Shown here: positions 1 through 6,233 of the stretch, piece after piece
Position numbering within the stretch: the stretch's first letter is position 1
Layout: the number at the start of each line of letters is the position of its first letter
Made by a program: the position numbers and the translations under genes
DNA from: UBA10939 sp050942745
GTDB taxonomy: Bacteria > Myxococcota > Myxococcia > Myxococcales > UBA5297
Assembly: GCA_050942745.1 (NCBI GenBank)
Contig: JBMNNX010000157.1
Coordinates: 1 to 15,786 of the forward strand
Direction: 5' to 3'
DNA length: 15,786 bases
The notes under the pieces: generated by a model
Seen by the model: only the letters and a program-made list of their open reading frames with translations
Databases searched by the model: none
What the model was told of the DNA's origin: nothing

Positions 1-668
1 CTCAGCTCCCGCACGCGCGTCAGATAGAAGACCCGCATTGCCTGGCGCAGGTGGCAATGGCCGACAAACAGCCAGACGCCGCGGCGCCAAGCGAAGCCGT
101 AGACGTCAACGTCGCGCTCGGTCTCCTCGCCGCGCGCCGGGACGTAGTAGCGAATCGAGATGCGCTTTCGCTTGCGCACCGCGTTGCCGATTTGCTCCAT
201 CCAGCGCGATTGCTCGCGGGAGGCGGGGCCGTGGTGGATGCTCGGGAGCGGCCGGCGCCGACAATCCGGCGCGCCGGCGACGATCTGCAGCTTGCGTAGG
301 GCCGAGACGAGCTCGCCTCGCCAGGGATAGCCGCCCATGCGCACCGCGGCCTGACCGGCGGTCCAGAGAACCGCGAGCTCCTCGGGCGACAGTTTCAGCG
401 ACGGCAGGTAATAGGCGTTGGGATCGATCAGATAGCCTTCGGGGCGCTCGCCGTCGCTGGGGACGTACTGGATGGGAATCCCCGATTCCAGCAGCGACTG
501 CTTGTCGCGCGTCCACCGCTTGTCGAGTGCGTCGAAGCTGCCTCCGTAGTCGTCGGGGAACTGGGCTCGGATGTCGGCGAACGTCACCGGCGCTCGCTGT
601 TTCAGCAGCCAGGCGGCGAGTCGGAGCAGGCGCTCCTCGGGTGGTCTTCTTACAGGTTCGGGATTCAT
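1..668 (-). CDS. WYL-domain transcriptional regulator, C-terminus cut by window edge
   Basis: This is a probable DNA-binding regulator of the HTH-WYL class, whose WYL domain is thought to sense nucleic-acid-like or small ligands. The frame was read by hand from the ATG at 668 and stays open for 222 codons to the window edge. Residues about 8-75 form a helix-rich N-terminal region resembling the winged-helix part, starting MNPEPVRRPPEERLLRLAAW. The segment YLIDPNAYYLPSLKLSPEEL follows at about 80-99, which is typical of the linker before the WYL core. From about residue 160, RKRKRISIRYYVPARG and GVWLFVGHCH match the WYL strand pattern, with W-L-F in place of W-Y-L. The rest of the WYL domain and any C-terminal extension lie outside the window. 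No good Shine-Dalgarno site precedes the start, so it may be leaderless or the start may be different. It lies 126 bp downstream of the DUF1232 gene on the same strand and could be read with it. The family is clear; the target genes are unknown. Confidence 0.88.
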   Translation of the reverse strand, partial: MNPEPVRRPPEERLLRLAAWLLKQRAPVTFADIRAQFPDDYGGSFDALDKRWTRDKQSLLESGIPIQYVPSDGERPEGYLIDPNAYYLPSLKLSPEELAVLWTAGQAAVRMGGYPWRGELVSALRKLQIVAGAPDCRRRPLPSIHHGPASREQSRWMEQIGNAVRKRKRISIRYYVPARGEETERDVDVYGFAWRRGVWLFVGHCHLRQAMRVFYLTRVREL

Positions 669-794
669 GCGCCCAAGTCTAGACCGAAGGAGGATTTGCG
701 GGCGCAGGACTATGCGGCTACTGATGATTGCAGCCGATCTCGAGCCGCGAGCGCGCGGCCGGCGGACGCGACCATGCGCGCCGGACACGGGGCG

Positions 795-1130
795 CTATTC
801 GATCTTCATTTCGCGCAGTCGCTCCTTCGCTCTTCGCCCGGCCTCGGGGCCGACAAAGGCGCTGACCGCAGCGAGCGCGCCGGACAGCACGCCCAGATCG
901 TCGCCGTAGCCAACCCCAGGGATGACGTCGGGGACGACGTCGGCGGGAAAGATGAAATAGCCGAGCGCGCCCACGATGATCGCTTGCGCCCAGGCTGGGG
1001 TTTGCCCGCCTTCGAGCGCGAAATGAAAGCGCAAGGCCGACTCGATGACCTCGCGGCCTGCTGTCTTGGCGGCGCGACGGCATTTCAGCGCGAGCTTGGT
1101 CGGCGAGTAGCAGCGGGCGTAGGACGACAT
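795..1130 (-). CDS. DUF1232 / YkvA-family small membrane protein
   Basis: This 111-aa protein belongs to the DUF1232 (YkvA) family of small membrane-associated proteins of unknown biochemical function. The family core is clear at residues about 47-90: a hydrophobic helix (AWAQAIIVGALGYFIFPAD) followed by the signature DVVPDVIPGVGYGDD and a second hydrophobic stretch (LGVLSGALAAVSAFVG). The N-terminal ~45 residues are basic and helical, and the C-terminus is charged (RRAKERLREMKIE). The start chosen is the ATG at 1130, which has AAGGAGA six bases upstream. An upstream in-frame start at 1175 lacks such a site and would add 15 unconserved residues. The gene is divergent from the ADP-ribosylglycohydrolase across a 204-bp spacer and is followed by the WYL regulator. 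The family assignment is strong. Its role here is unknown. Confidence 0.9.
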   Translation of the reverse strand: MSSYARCYSPTKLALKCRRAAKTAGREVIESALRFHFALEGGQTPAWAQAIIVGALGYFIFPADVVPDVIPGVGYGDDLGVLSGALAAVSAFVGPEAGRRAKERLREMKIE

Positions 1131-1334
1131 GGCGATTCTCCTTCGAGGCAGCGCAACTACGGAACATCCGTTCACCTCGTTGTTGTCCGCGAGCCTACGC
1201 GCACCACGGACACGGCCTCCGCTCGGCGCTCTTCTCCCATCGCCCGGCCCCGCCCAAAACCCGTGTCCGTCAGACCGATAGGCTCGCTTGCGTCCAGATG
1301 ATGCGCTCCGCTACGGACGCGCCTGAGAGGTGAC
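1131..1334. other. Divergent intergenic region, probable promoters both ways
   Basis: This 204-bp spacer separates the divergent DUF1232 and ADP-ribosylglycohydrolase genes and must carry both promoters. I could not find convincing -35/-10 or -24/-12 boxes by eye. A GAGAGGTG stretch just before the ATG at 1335 can serve as a ribosome binding site on the plus strand. Confidence 0.4.
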
Positions 1335-2358
1335 ATGGAACAGCTCCACGAATCGGCGGCTCAGCGGCACGACTCCATGGCGGTCTTCGACCGCGCGCTC
1401 GGAGCCTTACTCGGCCAGGCGGCCGGCGACGCGCTGGGAACCACGGTCGAGTTCGAGTCGCGCCAGGCCATCGCACGCCGCTACCCGCAGGGCCTGCGCG
1501 AGATCGTCGGCGGCGGCCCGTTCGGTCTCAAGCCCGGCCAGATCACCGACGACACTGAGCTGGCGCTCGCGCGCCCGAAGCCTCGCAGACCGCGGCCGCT
1601 ATGACCCGGACGACGTCGCCGCGCGCTACGTCGGCTGGCTGCGCTCGCGCCCCTTCGACCTCGGAGGCACCACCCGCCAGGCCTTCTCGGCGGGCCTCCA
1701 CGGCGGCAGCACGGGCCTGGCCGCGAGGCTCGAGAGCGCGGCGAACCGCTCGAGCCAGGCCAACGGCTCGCTGATGCGAATCAGCCCGCTCGGCGTCTTC
1801 GGCTGGTGGCTGCCGGCGCGCGAGCTGGCGGAGCTGGCCGCGCGCGACTCGCGGCTGAGCCACCCGCCCCCGCTCTGCCAGGCGGCCTGCGCGGTCTTCG
1901 CTTGCGCCATTGGCTACGCCGTGAGGACCGGGGCCTCGGCGAAGGAGGTCCACGGCGAGGCGATGCGTATCGCGCGCGAGGAGCCGCTCGCGGCGCCGGC
2001 GCTCGAAGTGCTCGAGGCCGCCGCCGAGACCACCCCGGCCGATTTCCAGTCGCAGATGGGCTGGGTGCGCATCGCGCTGCAGAACGCCTTCCACCAGCTC
2101 CTGCGCGCCGAGAGCGCGGAGGAGGCGGTGGTCGCGACCGCGGCCCAGGGCGGCGACTCCGACACGAACGCCTGCATCGCCGGAGCGCTGGCCGGCGCGG
2201 TCCACGGCGCGCGCGCGATTCCCGAGCGATGGAGCGAGAAGGTGCTCTCGTGCCGCACCGACAGGCCGCCCGAGTACTGGTGCGTTGATTTGCCCGAGCT
2301 CGCGCGGAAGCTCTGCTCTCCCGCGCAGGCCGGCGGCGCCGACGGGGAGGCGAGATGA
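1335..2358 (+). pseudogene. ADP-ribosylglycohydrolase family protein, single frameshift near 1572
   Basis: ADP-ribosylglycohydrolases (DraG/ARH3 fold) remove ADP-ribose from proteins or other acceptors using two Mg2+ ions. In the first frame (ATG at 1335), residues 22-40 read LGALLGQAAGDALGTTVEF and residues 70-78 read ITDDTELAL, carrying the first metal-binding motif TDDT. That frame stops at 1604. The homologous sequence continues in another frame from about 1573 as ARSLADRGRYDPDD, then GGTTRQAF, NGSLMRISPLGVF and the second metal motif GGDSDTNA near 2151-2174, ending at 2358. Adding two bases after about 1572 would restore TELALALARSLADRGRYD, close to the usual family sequence, so a 2-base loss (or 1-base gain) is likely. 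Both halves look conserved, so the break is either recent or a sequencing error. The last bases overlap the next start as ATGA, indicating translational coupling to the phosphoesterase. The ATG at 1377 is an alternative start. Confidence 0.87.
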
Positions 2359-3133
2359 GCCGCCCTCTCGTCGCCGTCGCCGACCTGCACGGCCAGCGCA
2401 GCCTCTTCGACCAGCTCCTCGCGCGCTTCGACGAGCTGCTCGGCGACGGCTACGACCTGGTCACCTTGGGCGACTACGCGGACAACGGCCCGGAGGTCCC
2501 CGAGCTGCTCGACCGGCTCATCGAGCTGAAGGCGAGCAGGCCAGACCGCTTCTTCCCGGTCATGGGCAACCACGACCTCGCCTGCCTGCGCGCGGTCGGC
2601 TGGGAAGGCGGCCCGCCGGATCAGGGCTGGTTCGAGCGGATGCGGCGCCGCTACTGGAACCGCGGGCTGGGCACCGATACGGCCTACGGCGCACGCGACG
2701 CGAGCTCGGTCGCCGGGCGGATGCCGAAGGCGCACGGGACTTCCTCCAGGCCCTGCCCTGGAGCTTCGAAACCGAGGACTACGCCTTCGTCCACGCCGGC
2801 CTGCTGCCGAAACCGCTGCGCCCACAGCTCGAAGACCTGGGCAAGAGAGTCCTCTTGCCGCCCTTCCATCTGCACCCGCAGTTGCGCGAGAAGGCGCTCG
2901 CGACCGTCAGCTTTGCCGACTGGGGCAAAGTCGTCGTCAGCGGCCATACGAGCCGACCTGGCCTGCTCGTCCCGGGCCACCCGAACGCGCCGCACTTCGC
3001 CGACCGCTGGCGCATCTGCCTGTCGGCCGAGGTGGACGCGAGCGGCGAGCTGTTCGCGGTGCTGCTGCCAGAGCGTCGTCTCTTTTCTGTCCGCAAAGGC
3101 GAGCCTGTCCGCGAGCAGGCGCCGCTGCGTTAG
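2355..3133 (+). pseudogene. PPP-type metallophosphoesterase (ApaH/Ser-Thr phosphatase-like), single frameshift near 2735
   Basis: This is a calcineurin-like phosphoesterase of the PPP type, the group containing bacterial Ser/Thr phosphatases and ApaH-like dinucleotide hydrolases. Frame one starts at the ATG at 2355, overlapping the previous stop. It shows the metal-ligand motifs in order: ADLHG (residues 9-13), GDYADNGP (39-46) and GNHD (71-74). It runs conserved to residue 127 (MPKAH). After about 2735 the conserved sequence moves to another frame: RDFLQALPWSFETEDYAF, the HAGL motif (FVHAGLLP) and the SGHTSRPG motif, ending at 3133. One missing base restores AHRDFLQ and gives a protein of about 259 aa, a normal length for the family. 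All catalytic motifs survive across the two frames. The substrate cannot be told from sequence; protein phosphate, diadenosine polyphosphate or an ADP-ribose-derived phosphate are options, the last suggested only by the neighbour. Confidence 0.85.
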
Positions 3134-3446
3134 CCGCGGCGTTCGCCGGCGAGGGTAGGCCCGCGGCTCGCGACCGCCACGACGCGCCGCGTCGCCTGGG
3201 ACAGTCGCTCCCGCATCCGGCGATGGCTGCGGCCGCGCGGGGGTCGATCGGCGGGTTTCGACAGGCCCGATCGGCCCGGGAAGGCCCCTGGCTGGCCCGT
3301 AGAGCGTTTTGGGCTCGTCATGCTTGCTTTAATAGGGCCGGCCGCGCAGGCGCGCCCGTAGGGCCGTTTCTGGCCTCCACAGCGGCCTTCCCGGGCCTTT
3401 TTTCACCCGCACAACCGCTCGCTTTTCCTGGGCTTTTTGTCTCGCC
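3134..3446. other. Noncoding GGCC-rich hairpin region with repeated T-tract motif
   Basis: No coding frame here looks real. The stretch is rich in GGCC/GGGCC words and in short T runs that are unusual for this GC-rich DNA. A motif resembling TTYC-C/T-GGGC-C/T-TTTT occurs at 3388-3404 and 3425-3441. Looser relatives (GTTTTGGGCTC, GTTTCTGGCCTC) lie at about 3306-3316 and 3366-3376, each preceded by GCCCGTAGRGC. It may be a terminator cluster for the phosphatase operon or an unannotated structured RNA. Confidence 0.45.
3273..3403 (+). repeat. 14-bp perfect inverted repeat followed by T6
   Basis: The arm at 3273-3286 (GGCCCGGGAAGGCC) is the exact reverse complement of 3384-3397 (GGCCTTCCCGGGCC), and six T residues follow at 3398-3403. 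The loop is 97 nt and contains further GGCC words, so a branched fold is possible. It lies 140 bp after the phosphoesterase stop on the plus strand and could end that transcript. Confidence 0.5.
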
Positions 3447-3470
3447 CCTCGCGCCGGAGCCGGCGCGAGG
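3447..3470 (-). terminator. Perfect hairpin downstream of the TPR gene
   Basis: CCTCGCGCCGG at 3447-3457 and CCGGCGCGAGG at 3460-3470 are exact reverse complements around a 2-nt centre. This gives a very stable stem of about 10 bp 31 bp past the TPR gene stop on the minus strand. There is no T-run directly after it on the minus strand, so it is a terminator candidate by position and stability only. Confidence 0.4.
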
Positions 3471-3501
3471 ACCACCCCGTTTGGGCGCGCCGCGGCAGCG
3501 C

Positions 3502-4119
3502 CTACCCCTCGGCGACGCCCTTGATTGCGAAAGGCACCGGCGCCTTGCCCGAGGTGGCCGCGGCCTCGATGTCCGCGCGCTCGGCGAGCTCGGCATCGCC
3601 GGCCTTCCTCGCGAGCGCCGAGGTGAGCGCCCAGGCCTCGCGGTGGAGTGGATCGAGCGTGGTGACCGCGGCGAGCAGCCGCATCGCCTCCTCGAGCTCT
3701 CCGGCGTGCGCGTGGTGGCGCGCCATCGCCACGTGGCAGTCGGCGTCGGCCTCACCCGAGAGCACGAGCAGCTCGTGGAGCCTCGGGGTCGAGGCGTCGC
3801 CGGGGTCGCGGCCGGGCGCGAGGAGGGCAGCGCGGATGCGGTTGACCACGATGTCGAACGAGCGGTGGAAGGGTACCGAGAGCGGGTCGAGCTCGATCGC
3901 CTTCTCGATATGCAAGAGCGCCATGGGCAGGTCTCCGAGATTGTCTAGCGTGATGCCGAGCAGCCAGTGCAGGTGCGCCGAGCGAATCGAGGCGCGCTGG
4001 ACGTCCGCTTCGATCTCGAGCAGCAGGTCACACGCCCTCTCGTAGTCCTTGGCGTCCATGAGATCCTGCGCTTCGCTCAAGCCGCCCAGCATCCTCAGCA
4101 TCACCCGCGTCCTTCTCAT
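3502..4119 (-). CDS. TPR-repeat protein
   Basis: This 205-aa soluble protein is made of helical tetratricopeptide-like repeats. Clear TPR-type segments are HLHWLLGITLDNLGDLPMAL, continuing to KAIELDPL (about residues 49-80), and CHVAMARHHAHAGELEEAMR, continuing to VTTLDPLHREAW (about 128-163). A weaker helical pair lies at 14-40 (LSEAQDLMDAKDYERACDLL). No signal peptide, membrane segment or catalytic motif is visible, so it is probably a cytoplasmic protein-protein interaction module. The ATG at 4119 is preceded by GAGGAGG with an 8-base spacer on the minus strand. It stands alone between noncoding regions and is divergent from the ArdC-like module across 472 bp. The repeat class is well supported; the partner and process are unknown. 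Confidence 0.75.
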   Translation of the reverse strand: MRRTRVMLRMLGGLSEAQDLMDAKDYERACDLLLEIEADVQRASIRSAHLHWLLGITLDNLGDLPMALLHIEKAIELDPLSVPFHRSFDIVVNRIRAALLAPGRDPGDASTPRLHELLVLSGEADADCHVAMARHHAHAGELEEAMRLLAAVTTLDPLHREAWALTSALARKAGDAELAERADIEAAATSGKAPVPFAIKGVAEG

Positions 4120-4591
4120 TCGCCGCTCCTCCTCGGTTGGTCCCTACCCATCTCGACGCCGCACCCGGCCCCTGTCTGACAGCCCTCCGCCCTCGCCCAC
4201 CCCAGGGATCACTCCCCCTCCCGCCCCACGGCGCCTGGCGGCGCCGCCCCTCGCCCCTCTTCAAGACTGGGCCAGCATACATCCGGACACGGACATGGCC
4301 CCTCGTCTCCATCGACCGCGGACGAGGCGGTTCAGCAAGGCACTCTTGCGATCCCCCGCGAGTTGCCTCGCCGACGCAGAACGCGCCGACACCAGGCGAG
4401 GCCTCGATCCACCGGCCTGCTCCGCCGCAGGCACAGTTTCGAAAAGTGCGAGCTCTCGCGCACGGCCTGTCAGAGGCAGGACCGGTTCTGCGTCCGTATC
4501 GGCAGCTAGGCTGAGAGTCGACGCCGCTTGAACGATTGAAGGCCTCGCCTCGCCGCCGCGCGGGCCTCACTCAACCAATCCGGAGGAAGCG
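4120..4591. other. 472-bp divergent intergenic region, no gene seen
   Basis: Open frames cross this stretch on both strands, but they are rich in Pro, Arg and Ser, lack plausible starts and have no recognisable domain. It must hold the promoters of the TPR gene (minus) and of the small-protein/ArdC-like operon (plus). A GGAGGA four bases before the ATG at 4592 is the ribosome binding site of the latter. No clear promoter boxes, operator or RNA gene were found by eye. Confidence 0.4.
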
Positions 4592-4834
4592 ATGAGCGCG
4601 CTGCCCGCTGAAGGTCTCAAGCCAACCTTCGCCGTCACCATCCTCTATCGCGAGCCTACCTACGAGCTGCAGACAGGCCGGGTGCGCGAGTACTCGTCGT
4701 GCTTCATCGTTCACGCCGCCGACGAGCGGCAGGCCGCCGGCCACGCTGTCGCCCGCTTCAAGCTCTTCGAAGCGCTCTCGAACGTGGGCTGGGCGCGGGA
4801 GATCGTCCGAGTGGAGGTGAGCCGTGTTCACTGA
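4592..4834 (+). CDS. 80-aa hypothetical protein, first gene of ArdC-like operon
   Basis: I do not recognise this family. The 80 residues read as a compact alpha/beta protein: a strand-rich first half (FAVTILYREPTYELQTGRV, then REYSSCFIVHAADERQ) followed by a helix (AAGHAVARFKLFEALSNVGW) and a final strand (AREIVRVEVSRVH). There is no signal peptide, membrane helix or Cys cluster. Coding potential is supported by the strong GGAGGA ribosome binding site, G/C-ending codons and an 11-bp overlap with the GTG start of the ArdC-like gene. That overlap suggests translational coupling and a shared function. It could be a partner or regulator of the peptidase; this is inferred from context only. Confidence 0.65.
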   Translation: MSALPAEGLKPTFAVTILYREPTYELQTGRVREYSSCFIVHAADERQAAGHAVARFKLFEALSNVGWAREIVRVEVSRVH

Positions 4835-5804
4835 AGCCCGCGGCGCGCCGCTTGGCCACGATCTGCTGCGCGAGGGAAGCCGGCTGCTGCGCGAGCTCGC
4901 CGACGACGTCGAGCGCCTCTCTTCCGATGTTTGGTTCCACCGCATGCTCCACGGCATGGCGCGCATGCGCAGCTACGGCGTGAGCAACCTAATCCTCATC
5001 TCCCACCAATGCCCCACGGCGACCTGGGTGCGCGGGCACAGACAATGGGAGAAGCTGGGCAGACGCCTGCGGCCAGACGCGAAGCCCATCTGGATCGTCG
5101 CGCCCAGCCGCCCTCGCCAGCCTTGGCCCTTCTACGCGGTCAAGGTCTACGACGTTGAGCAGACCGAAGGGCCGGACCTCCCGGACCTGCGACTGAGCTA
5201 CGCGGGCGATCCGGAGACTCTCCCGCGCCTCGAGGCGGCCGCCGCCCGCCTCGGGCTGGCCATCGAGCCTCTTCCTCTATTGACTCCGCCCGAGATGCTC
5301 GGCGCCCAGCACGAGCGGCGCGTCCTCGTGCGCGAGGGCCTCTCGCCTCTCGCGCGCTGCCGGGTGCTCGCCCACGAATACGCGCACGCGCTGCTGCACC
5401 CCGAGCCACCGCTCCCGCCCCACGCGGTCCTCGAGGCCGAGGCCGACGCCACGGCCTGGTTCGTGCTCCAATCGCTGGGCATCTCCTTCCCGTCGCCCGC
5501 CTACATCGCCTCGCACGTCGGTTCGGGCAAGACGGTGCTCGCCTCGATGCGGCGAATCCGCGCCGCCTCGCGCGCGATCATCGAGGCGGTCGAAGGACGC
5601 ACGCCCTCGGCGCGCATCCCCGCGCTCAAGTGGCAGCCGCGAAACCCGATCTCGCACCGCATCTCGCGATTCTGGACATATCGCCCCAGAAAGCGCCCGC
5701 GGGTCTTGCCTTTCGGAAGAAAGAACTGCCGCAATCCCTTCCGAGAATCGCCGCCGCCGACGGGCGCCGCGCCTCACTCCCATCGCCCCGGAGAGACGCC
5801 ATGA
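4824..5804 (+). CDS. ArdC-like N-domain plus ImmA/IrrE-type zinc peptidase
   Basis: This 326-aa protein has two parts. Residues about 35-95 resemble the ArdC-type N-terminal ssDNA-binding domain: helical MLHGMARMRSYGVSNLILIS, then HQCPTATWVRGHRQWEKLGR and a KPIWIVAP strand. ArdC proteins are plasmid anti-restriction factors. Residues about 165-255 hold a zinc-metallopeptidase core with HEYAH at 184-188 (two His ligands and the catalytic Glu), followed by a conserved acidic helix EAEADATAWFVLQSLG at 204-219 that should give the third ligand. This is the ImmA/IrrE arrangement. The GTG start at 4824 has GGAGG six bases upstream inside the previous gene. The last ~65 residues are basic, Pro/Arg-rich and use atypical codons (AGA, ACA, TAT), so they may be an added tail. 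The stop overlaps the next start as ATGA. Likely roles are protecting incoming DNA or cleaving a repressor; neither is shown. Confidence 0.84.
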   Translation: MFTEARGAPLGHDLLREGSRLLRELADDVERLSSDVWFHRMLHGMARMRSYGVSNLILISHQCPTATWVRGHRQWEKLGRRLRPDAKPIWIVAPSRPRQPWPFYAVKVYDVEQTEGPDLPDLRLSYAGDPETLPRLEAAAARLGLAIEPLPLLTPPEMLGAQHERRVLVREGLSPLARCRVLAHEYAHALLHPEPPLPPHAVLEAEADATAWFVLQSLGISFPSPAYIASHVGSGKTVLASMRRIRAASRAIIEAVEGRTPSARIPALKWQPRNPISHRISRFWTYRPRKRPRVLPFGRKNCRNPFRESPPPTGAAPHSHRPGETP

Positions 5805-5980
5805 CCGAGCCGATGCGAAGCCAGCGCCACGTGTGCCAGCACTGCCGCAGCGCCCATGCCGGGTTCTTCTACGGCGGCCGGTGGAAGGCCCGGCTCGACC
5901 ACGATCTGTGCATGCGGTGTTTCCGCGCGCTGATGGACCGCTTGAGCGCCCAGGCGCTCGCCGAGGCGATCGATAGCTAG
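5801..5980 (+). CDS. 59-aa two-CxxC (zinc-ribbon-like) protein
   Basis: This small protein has CQHC at residues 12-15 and CMRC at 37-40, a spacing suited to one zinc site. Between them lies GFFYGGRWKARLDHD, and a helical tail FRALMDRLSAQALAEAI follows. The ATG at 5801 overlaps the stop of the ArdC-like gene (ATGA) and has GGAGAG seven bases upstream, so it is the third gene of the same operon. A longer open frame begins at 5630 inside the ArdC-like gene, but its first 57 residues look like a shadow frame. I recognise the zinc-ribbon style but no named family. It could bind nucleic acid or protein. Confidence 0.68.
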   Translation: MTEPMRSQRHVCQHCRSAHAGFFYGGRWKARLDHDLCMRCFRALMDRLSAQALAEAIDS

Positions 5981-6133
5981 GCAGCCCAAGGGAAAGCGCC
6001 CGCCGCTCCGCTTCGAAGCGCTATTTCACACCGAGCGCAGCCGCCCCCGCTTTCCGGCACGACGCGAGCGGGCACGCGGCGGGCCGAAAGCCAGTATCAG
6101 GCGCCCGCTCGCGGCGCGCCTGGCAACCTAACC

Positions 6134-6149
6134 TGGCGGATGCACTGCA
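6134..6149 (+). promoter_or_regulatory. Candidate sigma54 (-24/-12) promoter of the orphan response regulator
   Basis: TGGCGGATGCACTGCA has the GG-N10-GC spacing and matches TGGC and TGCA of the sigma54 consensus TGGCACG-N4-TTGCA. It lies 84 bp before the ATG at 6234, giving a predicted leader of about 75 nt. The match was found by eye and could be chance in GC-rich DNA. Confidence 0.35.
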
Positions 6150-6233
6150 GCCCGTAGGGCGAGAGCCTTGGCAGGTGCCCGCTCGCACGGCCTCCCTCCG
6201 CGCACGGCTGCGATCGGCTAGTCTTCCGAGTTG

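Noticed and set aside
38..682. Plus-strand frame of 214 codons at the left edge
   Set aside because: Arg/Ala/Ser-rich shadow of the minus-strand WYL regulator, whose frame gives a coherent domain.
4137..4531. Open frames in the spacer between the TPR and ArdC-like genes
   Set aside because: Pro/Arg/Ser-rich, mutually overlapping in several frames, no ribosome binding site and no domain.
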